From positions 496,001 to 560,000 of the forward strand of contig NZ_AMDP01000002.1 of assembly GCF_028128615.1 (NCBI RefSeq): a DNA stretch of 64,000 bases, read 5' to 3'. The position numbers were made by a program, and so were the translations under genes. How positions within the stretch are numbered: the first letter of the stretch is position 1; each line of letters starts with the position of its first letter. The notes under the pieces were generated by a model. That model searched no databases, was not told the DNA's origin, and saw only the letters and a program-made list of their open reading frames with translations. The DNA comes from Enterococcus sp. 5H. GTDB lineage: Bacteria; Bacillota; Bacilli; Lactobacillales; Enterococcaceae. Below are positions 26,302-36,441 of the stretch, piece by piece.

Positions 26302-27180
26302 TCATTTTTGACTATCTTCATTTTTCTCTTCAATTAAAATTGTATAGCCATCTTCTTGCGTAATTCTCCCTTGTTTCAGTAAGTTGCCGATTGCCCGTTT
26401 AAATTGAGCTTTACTAATCCCAAAGGTTTGCTTAATTTCATCTGGATTTGATTTATCTGTAAAAGGAATTTTGTGGTCAGCTGCACGCTCCAAGAAAGTC
26501 AACAACATAGCTGCATCATCACTTATCACTTCATAGCCGCGTGGTTTTAAGGAAAGATTTAATGTTCCATCCGGGCGAACACCAATTACTCTCCCATCAA
26601 CTTTTTCACCCAAATGAGGTTCTTGATAGCGTTCAGCTGGATGAATAAAACCGATATGAAAATCATCCGTTAAAATAAAGGTTCCCACCATTTTTAAACG
26701 ATAAACAATACCACTAATATTTTTATTTTTCAATTCTTCAGTACCTGGTTGTGCCATGGCTTTAAAGATTTTTTCATCTGCCAATTCACCCCAAATACGA
26801 TCTTTTTCATCTACTCTTAGGGAAACCATTAATTGATCGCCTTTTTTAGGCCACAATTCACGCATTAACGGTAATTCATCCAATGAAACAACAACATCCT
26901 TATCCTTAAGACCGATATCAACAAAGGCACCTAAATCTTTGCGAGTCCCTGTAACTGTTCCAAATGCATATTGACCTATTTTAGCAGTTGGGATTACTGT
27001 GGTCATTGCTGGTTCTTGTTTTTGATTAAGATAACCAAAACCTTCTACAGCCTCACCAATTTCGTGTTCCCCTTCTTCTTTAGACAATCTCAAAGTAATA
27101 CCGTTCTTTTGTAAAAAGTAGTAATTTTCGTTTTCATCGATCACTAGTGCTGTAAATATTTTTGCTAATAACTCGTTCAT
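26302..27180 (-). CDS. cvfB: CvfB family S1-domain RNA-binding protein
   Basis: A 292-residue protein built from S1-like domains plus a C-terminal winged helix: residues about 60-140 include YAFGTVTGTRKDLGAFVDIGLKDK in the S1 pattern, residues about 150-215 form another OB-like unit, and the last 65 residues (FGISKAQFKRAIGNLLKQGRI) are the winged helix. This matches CvfB/YitL, an RNA-binding regulator linked to virulence gene expression in Staphylococcus. It lies just upstream of fur on the same strand. Confidence 0.85.
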   Translation of the reverse strand: MNELLAKIFTALVIDENENYYFLQKNGITLRLSKEEGEHEIGEAVEGFGYLNQKQEPAMTTVIPTAKIGQYAFGTVTGTRKDLGAFVDIGLKDKDVVVSLDELPLMRELWPKKGDQLMVSLRVDEKDRIWGELADEKIFKAMAQPGTEELKNKNISGIVYRLKMVGTFILTDDFHIGFIHPAERYQEPHLGEKVDGRVIGVRPDGTLNLSLKPRGYEVISDDAAMLLTFLERAADHKIPFTDKSNPDEIKQTFGISKAQFKRAIGNLLKQGRITQEDGYTILIEEKNEDSQK

Positions 27181-27199
27181 TTTGTTCTCCTTCTGGCAC

Positions 27200-27529
27200 T
27201 TAGCCTAAAAAAATACGTAAAATTGCAATCGTTACAATTCCTACTATGACCGTTTTCATTAAGTCTTTCGTACGAATAGCAACAAGCAACGTTGGAATAC
27301 AACTAATCGCTTCTAATGTCTTTAACTCTGGAAAACCAGTCGTTTGAACTTCTAAAATACTTTGAAATAAAAGTGCAGTTAAAATACAAATCGGTATATA
27401 AGATAAAAAACGGGTAAACCATTCTGGAAAATCAATTTTTTTTGAAAGTAAAAATGGCATAATTCTTGGAATCCATGTTACTAATGAACAACCTAAAATT
27501 GTTAATAATACGTAATGACTAGTTACCAT
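27200..27529 (-). CDS. azlD: AzlD family branched-chain amino acid transport protein
   Basis: A 109-residue protein with about four transmembrane helices and the family features LVTWIPRIMPF and LSYIPICILTALLF. AzlD is the small partner of AzlC in an exporter of branched-chain amino acids and analogues. Its start overlaps the azlC stop by 11 bases. The last gene of the pair lies close to cvfB. Confidence 0.88.
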   Translation of the reverse strand: MVTSHYVLLTILGCSLVTWIPRIMPFLLSKKIDFPEWFTRFLSYIPICILTALLFQSILEVQTTGFPELKTLEAISCIPTLLVAIRTKDLMKTVIVGIVTIAILRIFLG

Positions 27530-28223
27530 GATTCACCACCCCAACTGTACAACCTAATAAAGTAGCCAACATTACAGAAATCTCAGGCGTAAAAAAGCCC
27601 ATAAATAAATATAGGGATAGACAAACTGTGCCAATCACAATTAATGTTTCTTTCGTTTTCTTCCTAAGTGGATAATCTACTTGCAGAATAAATAAACCTG
27701 CAAACATTGCAACTAATGCAAAGTCTAACCCTAACATATGCGGATCAGGTATCCAATTACCTAATAATCCACCAACTACTGTTGATAAAATCCAAGTTAT
27801 ATACGCCGTGATATTCAACCCATGTGTCCAGGCTGAGGTCACAGGACGCTCATTACTCAAAGCTGTCATAAGTACACCATATGACTCATCAGTTAAAAGG
27901 GTTCCGATACCAACACTTGTGATGAGGGGTTCTTTTTTAAAGTAAGGTGCAACAGACATACTCATCAAGAAATGTCGTAAATTAACTAAAAATGTTGTAA
28001 AAATAATTGCAGAAATTGGTGAGTGTAACGCCAGCATACCGCAAATAATAAATTGCGCACTGCCAGCATAAACTAAAATTGACATTAAAGCAATTTCTAA
28101 TATAGAAAGTCCCACGCTTTTACCAACTACACCTGCCGCAATCCCGATTCCGACATAACCTAAAATAGTTGGCACACAAGCATTTACACCTTCTTTAAAT
28201 GTTGCATAATTTTTTACTTCCAT
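27519..28223 (-). CDS. azlC: AzlC family branched-chain amino acid permease
   Basis: A 234-residue integral membrane protein with the AzlC features VPTILGYVGIGIAAG, GSAQF and the FLVNLRHFLMSMS motif. Together with AzlD it forms an exporter of branched-chain amino acids. I chose the ATG at 28221-28223 preceded by AAGGAG at 6 bases. It lies behind an unusual leader with two alternative hairpins, so expression may be controlled by attenuation. Confidence 0.9.
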   Translation of the reverse strand: MEVKNYATFKEGVNACVPTILGYVGIGIAAGVVGKSVGLSILEIALMSILVYAGSAQFIICGMLALHSPISAIIFTTFLVNLRHFLMSMSVAPYFKKEPLITSVGIGTLLTDESYGVLMTALSNERPVTSAWTHGLNITAYITWILSTVVGGLLGNWIPDPHMLGLDFALVAMFAGLFILQVDYPLRKKTKETLIVIGTVCLSLYLFMGFFTPEISVMLATLLGCTVGVVNHGN

Positions 28224-28282
28224 ACTTTTCTCCTTGTAATTCAATCAATCGTCATTGATCTTTTTATGGACGTATCAAAATA

Positions 28283-28425
28283 AAACAAAAACAGAAGCAA
28301 CTTCTTTGAGGATAAGCCGGAAGTTGCAAAAATAATTCTGCAAAATTCTCAATACTGGACTATACTCTCAAAAATCACAGTACTCGCTTGGTTCCTGAAG
28401 TTAATCGCTCCTGTTTCAGCCTCAT
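28283..28425 (-). ncRNA. Structured leader or small RNA upstream of azlCD, with terminator
   Basis: On the minus strand GCAACTTC/GAAGTTGC (28297-28327) with a following T-rich tract forms a terminator. The 3' half of that hairpin plus its tail (28289-28304) can instead pair with AAACAGGAGCGATTAACTTC (28397-28416) near the 5' end. A 16-codon frame (28375-28425, MRLKQERLTSGTKRVL) overlaps the 5' strand but has no clear ribosome binding site. The element could be an attenuator for azlCD, or a discrete RNA; it may also simply end the mapZ transcript. Confidence 0.4.
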
Positions 28426-28448
28426 TTAAAATGTAATATAACTATCTT

Positions 28449-30446
28449 TTATCTTCCAGCATTTCTTGAAGCATTTCCTTTAAACCAACCTGTTTTTGCA
28501 TTAATAGTCACCAGATATTGACCATCTGACCCGTATAAATTATAGTAACCTTCGCCGTTAATAATTCTAGCTGGTTGTAAAGTATAGCCTCCTGCTACAA
28601 TATAGCCACGTTCAATACATGTAGCAATAACTTTTTCTTGAACACCCGGTGCCCATGTCCAAGCTGGATTACTCATGTCAGCTACATCGCTTGGATTCAC
28701 AGAATAAACAGGATCAGTATAAACGCCATCAGCATTCGCTGCAGAAAATGTATTCGCATCTGGTTGCTGACCATTAGTAGTAACTGCCTGAGCAGCACTT
28801 GTTGAATCATTAGCAGCTTGACTTGTTTCATTATTTTGCGCTGCCGCTTGAACGGCTGCTTGCTGTTGTGCAGCCGCTGTAGTTTCCGCATTTGTTAAAG
28901 CTGTATTGGCTTTTACTAAAACTTCATTTAAAGGATTACGTAATGTCTCACTTTTTACTTTATCAACTTCTGTTTTAGCGGCTGTATATGTGTCTCTTGT
29001 TAAAGCTGCTGTCAATTCATTGTTTTTATAGAAAACATCAATTGCAGCCTTCGCTTTTTGTAATTGATCGTATTGCTCTGTCGCTTGTGCAATCGCTTGA
29101 TTGATTAACTTATCAAAATCATCTTTTTCTTCGCGTTTGACCATATCAATTTTTTTGTCAGCTTTAAGACTTGCATCAGCTAATTTGGCGCCATCAATAA
29201 TAGGTTCAATGAATAAATCATTGACCTGAGTGATCGCCGCTTGTTTTTCTGTTACTTTTTTATAAAGTGCTTCTAACTCTTTATATTGAGCATCGTCTTT
29301 TAATTTGTCTAAATTTCCCTTGATCGAATCGGGACTGACACTGACCATTTCCGGTTTAATGAAAAGTTGCTTATCATCTGTAAAGTAACCATTTAGCTCT
29401 TTCTCAGTTTGTTCAGCTAATTTTTTTTGCGTTTCTGACACTTGAGTTTCAGCTGTATCTGTTTTTTGTGTTTGACTGTAAGCAAACCAAGTTCCGCCTG
29501 CTAAAACAACAACAGCAGCTAAAACAATTGACATTTTTTTGTAGTTTTTCTTCACTGGTTTATTCTCTTGATCTGGTGAAGTGCTTTTTTGCACAGTATT
29601 TTTTGAAGCTGGTTTGTCAAACTGACTTTTGTTTTTTTGAATTTTCGGATCTTCACCGTCTTTAAAGAAAATCGGGGCAGCGTCCATCTCAATTTCTTCT
29701 GGTTTTTTACTTTTAGAAGGAATCTCAGGTGATTTGGCTGGTAATGCTTTAGGACCCATCACTTGCTTGTTTTCAGATTTTTCAGTTGGCGGTGTAAATT
29801 TATCAATTGCATTCTTTTGCTTTGAGTCAGAGGACTGCTTGATTTCTTCTTTTTTAGTCGTAGCTTCTTGCTCATCCTTCTTAACTTCAACTTGTTTTTC
29901 TTCAGTTGTATCAAACGAGTCAGTTGAAATATTTGTTTGCTCTTCTGTGTCAGTCTCAAGTTCTGTTTCTGAAATTTTTTCTGAGTCATTATCACTTGTT
30001 TCTGACGTATGCTCTTGCTTTTCGTTTTTATGTTCGTTAATATACTGATCTAACATGATTTTATCAGCTTTTTCTTCAGTAATTTCACTATCTGATTCAG
30101 ATTTTTTTTCAGCTTCAACAGCAGCAGAATCTAATTTACTTTCAGAAGCAGTTTCATTATCTACTTGTTCTTGCTCTTCTTTAGGTTTTTCAGGTTCTTG
30201 TTCATTAAACATCGTCATTACATGGCCAATACTCATATCTTTTAATTCAGACCATTCGATATTTTCATTTTGCTCTTTATTTAGGAAACTGGAAGTGTCT
30301 TCCTCTTTTTTTGGTTGATTATCATCATTATTTTTTTGCGAAGAAGTTTTATCTGCCTGCTTGTCGTTAAAAGTAAATCCACAATTTGGACAGACTTCTT
30401 CTTGCTTGTCTATTTCGGTTCCACAATTTGGACATTGTTTCGTCAT
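28449..30446 (-). CDS. mapZ: MapZ-type division-site positioning protein with N-terminal zinc ribbon
   Basis: A 665-residue bitopic protein. Residues 5-22 are a zinc ribbon (CPNC and CPNC), followed by a long acidic, disordered cytoplasmic part containing WSELKDMSIGHVMTMF and MLDQYINEHK, which resemble the conserved cytoplasmic motifs of MapZ. A transmembrane helix starts near residue 305. Outside lie a coiled-coil-rich domain (residues about 335-520), a Gln/Ala/Ser/Thr linker and a terminal domain with AWTWAPGVQEKVI and ARIINGEGYYNLYG, typical of MapZ. In streptococci MapZ marks the division site and guides FtsZ. The zinc ribbon is not part of the pneumococcal protein as I know it. Confidence 0.82.
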   Translation of the reverse strand: MTKQCPNCGTEIDKQEEVCPNCGFTFNDKQADKTSSQKNNDDNQPKKEEDTSSFLNKEQNENIEWSELKDMSIGHVMTMFNEQEPEKPKEEQEQVDNETASESKLDSAAVEAEKKSESDSEITEEKADKIMLDQYINEHKNEKQEHTSETSDNDSEKISETELETDTEEQTNISTDSFDTTEEKQVEVKKDEQEATTKKEEIKQSSDSKQKNAIDKFTPPTEKSENKQVMGPKALPAKSPEIPSKSKKPEEIEMDAAPIFFKDGEDPKIQKNKSQFDKPASKNTVQKSTSPDQENKPVKKNYKKMSIVLAAVVVLAGGTWFAYSQTQKTDTAETQVSETQKKLAEQTEKELNGYFTDDKQLFIKPEMVSVSPDSIKGNLDKLKDDAQYKELEALYKKVTEKQAAITQVNDLFIEPIIDGAKLADASLKADKKIDMVKREEKDDFDKLINQAIAQATEQYDQLQKAKAAIDVFYKNNELTAALTRDTYTAAKTEVDKVKSETLRNPLNEVLVKANTALTNAETTAAAQQQAAVQAAAQNNETSQAANDSTSAAQAVTTNGQQPDANTFSAANADGVYTDPVYSVNPSDVADMSNPAWTWAPGVQEKVIATCIERGYIVAGGYTLQPARIINGEGYYNLYGSDGQYLVTINAKTGWFKGNASRNAGR

Positions 30447-30548
30447 TTATTCAGCCTCACATTCTACTCAATTCAGGTAAGTCTAATCTACCACAAAATC
30501 GCTTTTCTTCCAATATGTACTATCTAACTTTTTCATTACGATTGTTTA

Positions 30549-30596
30549 AAAGGGAGTGGAGCAAAACGTAAAATTAGTTTTGCCTCACTCCCTAGT
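30549..30596. terminator. Terminator of rpoD
   Basis: GGGAGTG and GCAAAAC pair with GTTTTGC and CACTCCC (30552-30593), and TTTTAAAC follows on the minus strand. It lies about 50 bases past the rpoD stop. Confidence 0.85.
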
Positions 30597-30646
30597 AATA
30601 AGAAAACCGTAAACTAATCACATTTGATTAATTCAGTTTATACATT

Positions 30647-31753
30647 CTATTCTAGAAAATCTTTTAATTGTTTAGAACGAGATGGATGGCGCAATTTGCG
30701 TAAAGCTTTTGCTTCGATTTGACGAATCCGTTCCCGAGTAACACCAAATACTTTCCCAACTTCTTCCAAAGTACGTGTGCGTCCATCATCTAAACCAAAA
30801 CGTAAACGCAGCACATTTTCTTCGCGGTCAGTCAATGTATCTAATACATCTTCTAATTGTTCTTTTAAAAGTTCATAAGCTGCATGTTCAGCTGGGCTGG
30901 TAGCGTCCTGATCTTCAATAAAATCGCCTAAGTGAGAATCATCTTCTTCACCAATTGGTGTTTCTAAAGAAACAGGCTCTTGAGCAATTTTTAGAATCTC
31001 ACGAACTTTTTCGGTTGGCAAATCCATTTCAGCACCGATTTCTTCTGGTGTAGGTTCCCGACCTAAATCTTGTAATAATTGACGCTGAATACGGATTAAT
31101 TTGTTAATTGTTTCCACCATATGCACTGGAATCCGAATCGTTCTAGCTTGGTCAGCAATGGCACGAGTAATCGCTTGACGAATCCACCAAGTTGCATAGG
31201 TTGAAAATTTAAATCCTTTACGGTAATCAAATTTTTCTACGGCTTTCATTAGCCCCATATTTCCTTCTTGGATCAGATCAAGAAATTGCATTCCACGACC
31301 AACATAACGTTTTGCAATCGATACAACTAAACGCAAGTTAGCTTCTGCTAAACGTTGTTTTGCTTCTTGATCGCCTTCTTCAATTTTTAAAGCTAATTCA
31401 ACTTCTTCAGCCGCTGTTAATAATTGAACACGTCCAATTTCTTTTAAGTACATACGAACAGGATCATTAATCTTAACACCAGTTGGGGCAGATAAATCTT
31501 CCATTTGGGCTTTTTCAGCAACTTTTTCGTCTTTTTTAAGACTGTGTTCACTTGGGTCACCATTTTCGTCAACAACGCTTATTCCTGCATCTTCAACTTT
31601 TTGGATCAACTTTTCCATTTCGTCAGCATTCAACGTATATGGCGTTGCTAAAGTATTTGTTAAATCATCATAAAAAACATTACCTTTAGGCTTGTTTTCT
31701 TTGATAAAGGCTGCCACTGCAGCTGCATATTTTTTTTCTGTTTCTTTTTCCAT
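30647..31753 (-). CDS. rpoD: RNA polymerase primary sigma factor (SigA/RpoD)
   Basis: The housekeeping sigma factor, 368 residues, as in Gram-positives. The N-terminal region 1.1 is followed by [13 protein letters not shown] (1.2), [17 protein letters not shown] and [31 protein letters not shown]-type region 2 (shown in part), region 3, and region 4 with [14 protein letters not shown] and [14 protein letters not shown]. It follows dnaG, with 72 bases between them, in the conserved dnaG-rpoD arrangement. Confidence 0.97.
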   Translation of the reverse strand: MEKETEKKYAAAVAAFIKENKPKGNVFYDDLTNTLATPYTLNADEMEKLIQKVEDAGISVVDENGDPSEHSLKKDEKVAEKAQMEDLSAPTGVKINDPVRMYLKEIGRVQLLTAAEEVELALKIEEGDQEAKQRLAEANLRLVVSIAKRYVGRGMQFLDLIQEGNMGLMKAVEKFDYRKGFKFSTYATWWIRQAITRAIADQARTIRIPVHMVETINKLIRIQRQLLQDLGREPTPEEIGAEMDLPTEKVREILKIAQEPVSLETPIGEEDDSHLGDFIEDQDATSPAEHAAYELLKEQLEDVLDTLTDREENVLRLRFGLDDGRTRTLEEVGKVFGVTRERIRQIEAKALRKLRHPSRSKQLKDFLE

Positions 31754-31825
31754 GAAAGAAGGCCCCCTTCATTTTTCCATTCGGCTAAATCTATAAAATA
31801 GTCTAAGTACATCGTCTAAAAATTT

Positions 31826-33736
31826 CTAGAGTGCTGTACGACTTTTTTGCAATTGTTGTACTAAGCTGACGACTTCAATAGCTAACTCATCTACAAGTTG
31901 ACGATTACCTAGCCGTTCTGCTTCTTTTTTCTGCAGTTGCTTTTGAGAAATTTGATCCTCTAAGCTTGAATTTTCAATCACTTTTAGAACATCGGCAATC
32001 TCACGATCAGAACTTTCCTCAGAGATTGTTTGATACGAGATATCAATCGCCAATTTTTTTGTTGACTCTTCTTTTATGAAATCTAAAAAGTCAGCTAACA
32101 AAAACTGATCATGAATACTCATATAACTATCCAACAATAAGTATAATTCTTGATAAGAATCGTGGGCAAAACTAAAATTCTCTTGTTGCTGCACCAAATT
32201 TCTCACACCTTGTTCGTTCATTAAGCGAAACAATAAAGTTCGTTCTGCCTTTTCGACTCGGGTAAGTGGTAGTTTGTTTTGTCCTGTGGCTTTTTCAGGA
32301 TGCGCATGCTCCATCATATCTGGTGGTTCTTGCATGCCGTCCATTTCAAAATACTGAGGTGGCTCGGGTTCAGATTGTCGTTCCCGTCTTTTAGCTGAAC
32401 GCTGTGCTGTTTCAAGCTGTTTCAGTTGATCTTCCAAACTTTGAAATGATAGTTGAAACTCTTGTGCAAGCTGATTTAAATACCGATCACGTTCTAATGG
32501 CGATTGAACAAGCATTAATTCTTGTAGCAATTCATTCACATAATCTAATTGTTCTTTTTCGTTATTCATGTTTTTATTTAAGCGATGATACTGCATTTTA
32601 AAACTGAAAACAGTCTCTCGACCATGAAGAGCAATTTCGCGAAATGATTCGCTTCCGTACTTTCTCAAGTATTCATCAGGGTCCAATTTTTCAGGGATAC
32701 TGACGATACTTAATTGAAAACGGCTATGCTCACTTAACAATGAAATTGCACGATTTGTTGCTTCTACACCGGCAGAATCTCCATCATAACAAACAACTAA
32801 TTCCTTGGCGACTCTCTCAAGCTTTCGGATTTGTTCATTGGTTAAACTCGTTCCCATCGAAGCAACTCCGCTTGAAATTCCAGCCTGCCAAGCTGCAATT
32901 ACGTCCATAAATCCTTCGAATAAGAAAACCGTATTTTCTTTACGAATTTCTTTACGAGCCTTATCAAAATTAAATAAAGTGTCCCGCTTGTTAAAAAGTA
33001 ACGTCTCCGGACTATTTAAATATTTCGGCATATCTTTACCTGAAAAATCATCAGTCTTAAGCAATCTACCAGAAAAGGCAATGACTTTACCGCGATCATC
33101 ATTAATTGGGAACATTACCCGCTGATAAAAACGGTCTAAAAAATCCCCGCTATCTCTTTGAATAAATAATCCTGATTCCTTTAATAGTTCCTCAGCTACT
33201 TGATCGTTTTGAAATACTTGTGTCAAAAAATCACGTTTTTGAGGTGCAAAGCCAATTTTGAATGTTTCAATCAATTCCTTAGTCAAACCACGCTCCAACA
33301 AATAATTTAATGCTGGTTCACCGATTTCTGTATTCATCAATACATGATGGTACAGATCCGCAGCTTTTTGATGTAGTTCGATTAATTTTCGATTTTGCAT
33401 GCTTTCAGCTGAATCAGAGTCAACAGAGTTAGCCCAATCAACATTCACAGGAATTTGTTCTAATTCAGCAACTCGGCGAACAGATTCAGGAAAACTAATT
33501 CCTTCTATTTCCTGCAGAAAATTAAAAACAGTTCCGCCTTTTCCGCAGCCAAAACAATGAAAAATTTGTTTATCTTCTGCTACTGAAAATGAAGGGGAAC
33601 GTTCTTCGTGAAACGGACATAGACCCATATAATTCTTGCCGGATTTTTTTAGTTGAACATATTGTCCAACGACATCAACAATATTCGTACGTTGTCTTAC
33701 TTCCTCGATCACTTCTTGAGGAATTCTTTGTGCCAC
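31826..33736 (-). CDS. dnaG: DNA primase
   Basis: Synthesises RNA primers for replication. About 636 residues: CHC2 zinc finger (residues about 35-60, CPFH and CFGCGKGG), the catalytic core, the Toprim motifs LFEGFMD and VVCYDGDSAG, and a variable C-terminal helicase-binding domain. I used the GTG at 33734-33736, preceded by GGAGGTGAG; a TTG five codons upstream overlaps this site. It is co-directional with rpoD. Confidence 0.95.
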   Translation of the reverse strand: MAQRIPQEVIEEVRQRTNIVDVVGQYVQLKKSGKNYMGLCPFHEERSPSFSVAEDKQIFHCFGCGKGGTVFNFLQEIEGISFPESVRRVAELEQIPVNVDWANSVDSDSAESMQNRKLIELHQKAADLYHHVLMNTEIGEPALNYLLERGLTKELIETFKIGFAPQKRDFLTQVFQNDQVAEELLKESGLFIQRDSGDFLDRFYQRVMFPINDDRGKVIAFSGRLLKTDDFSGKDMPKYLNSPETLLFNKRDTLFNFDKARKEIRKENTVFLFEGFMDVIAAWQAGISSGVASMGTSLTNEQIRKLERVAKELVVCYDGDSAGVEATNRAISLLSEHSRFQLSIVSIPEKLDPDEYLRKYGSESFREIALHGRETVFSFKMQYHRLNKNMNNEKEQLDYVNELLQELMLVQSPLERDRYLNQLAQEFQLSFQSLEDQLKQLETAQRSAKRRERQSEPEPPQYFEMDGMQEPPDMMEHAHPEKATGQNKLPLTRVEKAERTLLFRLMNEQGVRNLVQQQENFSFAHDSYQELYLLLDSYMSIHDQFLLADFLDFIKEESTKKLAIDISYQTISEESSDREIADVLKVIENSSLEDQISQKQLQKKEAERLGNRQLVDELAIEVVSLVQQLQKSRTAL

Positions 33737-33908
33737 TGTTCTCACCTCCAAAAAATAGCTATTCGCTAATTCATGTGATCAGTCAGTAAAAAAGCACTGA
33801 AAAGTTCAGCGCGAATTTAAAAAGACACAATTACACATGTTTTATTGTATCATAAACAACATAATTTTCAAGTAAATTGCATCAATCTTTTCATATTATT
33901 TTCTTTAT

Positions 33909-33990
33909 ATAAAAAGAGAATGATCTACTACTGTCACGCCCTTCAAATTGTTCATTTGAAAGAAGTAATGTGCGACCATTCTCTTTGTTT
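33909..33990. terminator. Large terminator-like hairpin after the P-type ATPase gene
   Basis: The outer stem AAAGAGAATG/CATTCTCTTT (33913-33922 with 33977-33986) encloses a second perfect stem TTCAAAT/ATTTGAA (33942-33960). On the minus strand T-rich sequence follows. It lies between the ATPase stop and the dnaG start. Confidence 0.55.
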
Positions 33991-33993
33991 ATT

Positions 33994-36330
33994 CTAAAGA
34001 TCCTTAATTGTCTTACCAGTTTTTTTCAACTGAAGCAATCCTATAATTACACGAATAATAATGTTAATGACCATCATCACTGCAAAAATCGGTAAAGTTT
34101 GTGACGTTAAGAAACCAACTTCTAAAATGCGATGGAACAACATTGCAGCAACATATATCCCGCCAATTGTCGTTACAGATAGGAAAATTCGCAACGGGTT
34201 AAACGGCAAACATGCTCGAACAACTGCCATACAGCTAATCCCAATCAATAAATAATACATTAATGTTGTCGTGTCCATTTGAGAAAAGCCTCTATTTTGA
34301 GCAAGTAAATACACAGCAACAATATTAAACACAACTAAAACCGCATTGACTGAAGCATTTCTTAAGGCTGTAGGTAAAAACTTCCCAACGACTTTTCTTT
34401 TATCACCTTCAAATGACAAGAAGAATGCCGGATAACCTTCAATTGCTAAGTCAATTAAGGTAATTTGAATCGGAATAAACGGAAAAGCAACAGCCGTGAA
34501 TATACAAATCATCGATAATATAAATGAATAGATTGTTTTAATAAAGAAAATACTTGCTACTTTAGTAACATTATTGACAACACGTCGCCCTTCAAATAAA
34601 ACATCAGGCAACGTAGTAAAATCAGAATCCAATAAAACTAAATTTGAGATTTGTCTTGTAGCACCATCGCCTTCTGCCATCGCAATACTACAATCAGCTT
34701 CTCTTAAAGCAAGAACATCATTTACGCCGTCACCTGTCATAGCAACAACATGGTCATTATCTTTTAGTTCTCGCACAATCGTTCGTTTTTGCTGCGGCGT
34801 CACTCGACCGAAAACAGTGTACTCATGAACAGCTTGACGTACTTCAGCTTCTGTTTCCATCGTTGATAAATCAATATAAGATTCATAACCAAACAATCCA
34901 GCGCGACGAGCAATATTTGAAACAGTTACAGGATTATCACCTGAGATAACTTTTAAATCAATACCTTCTTCACGTAAATAGGCCAACGTTTCATTAGCAT
35001 TTTCACGAATCGGATCATCGATTTCTATAACAGCTAATGGTTCCAAATAAGGCATCTTTTCTTCATCCAATGGTGTATTCTCGGCGATCCCTAACATCAG
35101 GACACGGAAACCATTTTCTTGTGCTTCTAATACTTCTTTAGGTAATCGATCTTCTGAAACTAATTTTTCAGGAGCTCCTAGAAAAACTGTACCTAACTCA
35201 TTAAATTCAATTGCACCCCATTTTCGCTCAGAAGAAAATGGAGATGTTTTAACTGCACCATAACGATTGGATAATTCAAAATGATCCCGAATCGCTTGCA
35301 TAGTAATATTGTTATCAGTACTCTCCGCTAGATAACTACCAATAATCTGCGGAAAATTTTCATGATAATTCGCATGAAGGACTTCGACTTTTTGAACCTT
35401 CATTTTACCTTCGGTGATTGTTCCTGTTTTATCTAGACATAAAGTATCAACATGAGCCAACGTTTCAATCGAATACATATCTTGAACTAAGATTCGTTTT
35501 TTGGCCAATTTAATAACACCAGTCGTCAATGCAATACTAATCAACAATACTAAGCCTTTTGGCAACATTCCTAATAATGCAGCCGCAGATGCAATTACTG
35601 AAGCTTTCATTCCAGAATCGCGAATCATTAAACCTTCTAAAAATAAGATAATCCCGATAGGAATAATTACTAAGCTAGTAAATTTTGATACTTTTCTAAT
35701 TGAGTTAACTAATTCAGATTGAATTGGTTTGTGAACTTTGGCTTCAGCAGTTATTTTAACAGCATAGTTTTCAGCACCCACATGAATCACTTTCGCATAA
35801 ACTTGCCCGCTTGCTAGAAAACTACCCGATAAAAGAACGGCTCCTTCAGTTTTCTCAATTAAATCAGATTCACCAGTTAACAATGCTTCATTAGCTTCGG
35901 CTTTCCCTGATAAAACTTCCATATCAGATGGAACTTGCTCGCCAGCAGCGATCACGACAACATCATCCATAACCAATTCTTTAGTGTCGATTTCCTGTTC
36001 TTGACCATCACGTATCACATGTACACTTTCTTTAGCAACAATAGATAGTTTTTGAACGAGGTTTCTTGCATGAATTTCTTGATAAATCCCCATTCCCATA
36101 TTTACTAAAATTATTGCTAAAAAGGCTAAGTTGGAATACGCGCCAACAAATAATAAACAAAGCGCGATACCAAAATTCAAAAAATTAAATAGCGTCATTA
36201 CGTTATCATAGATAATATCTTTATTTGACTTTGCTACATTTTCTTCATAATTATTTTGTAATCCTTGGCGCTTTCGCTCAGCCACTTCGGATTCAGTTAA
36301 ACCCTTTTTTATGTCAAACCTATCGATCAT
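33994..36330 (-). CDS. Cation-translocating P-type ATPase (Exp7/CtpE-like)
   Basis: A 778-residue HAD-type transport ATPase of the inner membrane. The actuator motif LLTGES, the phosphorylated Asp300 in DKTGTITEGK, and the hinge MTGDGVNDVLALREAD are intact, with about ten transmembrane helices. Helix 4 reads LGMLPKGLVLL, lacking the PEGL of classical calcium pumps; the closest group I recognise is the pneumococcal Exp7/mycobacterial CtpE type, where calcium has been proposed. No heavy-metal CPC motif or metal-binding domain is seen. Substrate assignment is inference. Confidence 0.88.
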   Translation of the reverse strand: MIDRFDIKKGLTESEVAERKRQGLQNNYEENVAKSNKDIIYDNVMTLFNFLNFGIALCLLFVGAYSNLAFLAIILVNMGMGIYQEIHARNLVQKLSIVAKESVHVIRDGQEQEIDTKELVMDDVVVIAAGEQVPSDMEVLSGKAEANEALLTGESDLIEKTEGAVLLSGSFLASGQVYAKVIHVGAENYAVKITAEAKVHKPIQSELVNSIRKVSKFTSLVIIPIGIILFLEGLMIRDSGMKASVIASAAALLGMLPKGLVLLISIALTTGVIKLAKKRILVQDMYSIETLAHVDTLCLDKTGTITEGKMKVQKVEVLHANYHENFPQIIGSYLAESTDNNITMQAIRDHFELSNRYGAVKTSPFSSERKWGAIEFNELGTVFLGAPEKLVSEDRLPKEVLEAQENGFRVLMLGIAENTPLDEEKMPYLEPLAVIEIDDPIRENANETLAYLREEGIDLKVISGDNPVTVSNIARRAGLFGYESYIDLSTMETEAEVRQAVHEYTVFGRVTPQQKRTIVRELKDNDHVVAMTGDGVNDVLALREADCSIAMAEGDGATRQISNLVLLDSDFTTLPDVLFEGRRVVNNVTKVASIFFIKTIYSFILSMICIFTAVAFPFIPIQITLIDLAIEGYPAFFLSFEGDKRKVVGKFLPTALRNASVNAVLVVFNIVAVYLLAQNRGFSQMDTTTLMYYLLIGISCMAVVRACLPFNPLRIFLSVTTIGGIYVAAMLFHRILEVGFLTSQTLPIFAVMMVINIIIRVIIGLLQLKKTGKTIKDL

Positions 36331-36441
36331 AAATTCAATTCCCTACTTTCCCCTTGATAAAATACATCTTCCTTAGTTTACTTGTAAATCAATAGAACTT
36401 CAAGAAATTCCTTAAAATCTAACTTTTTTTTGCTGTTTTAC

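Noticed and set aside
28375-28425. A 16-codon Leu-containing leader peptide before azlCD as a firm gene
   Set aside because: No ribosome binding site is visible, and the Leu codons are not clustered; kept only as part of the leader hypothesis.
29734-30318. Several serine-rich frames on the plus strand over mapZ
   Set aside because: They are the reverse complement of the Glu/Lys/Asp-rich, low-complexity cytoplasmic part of MapZ.
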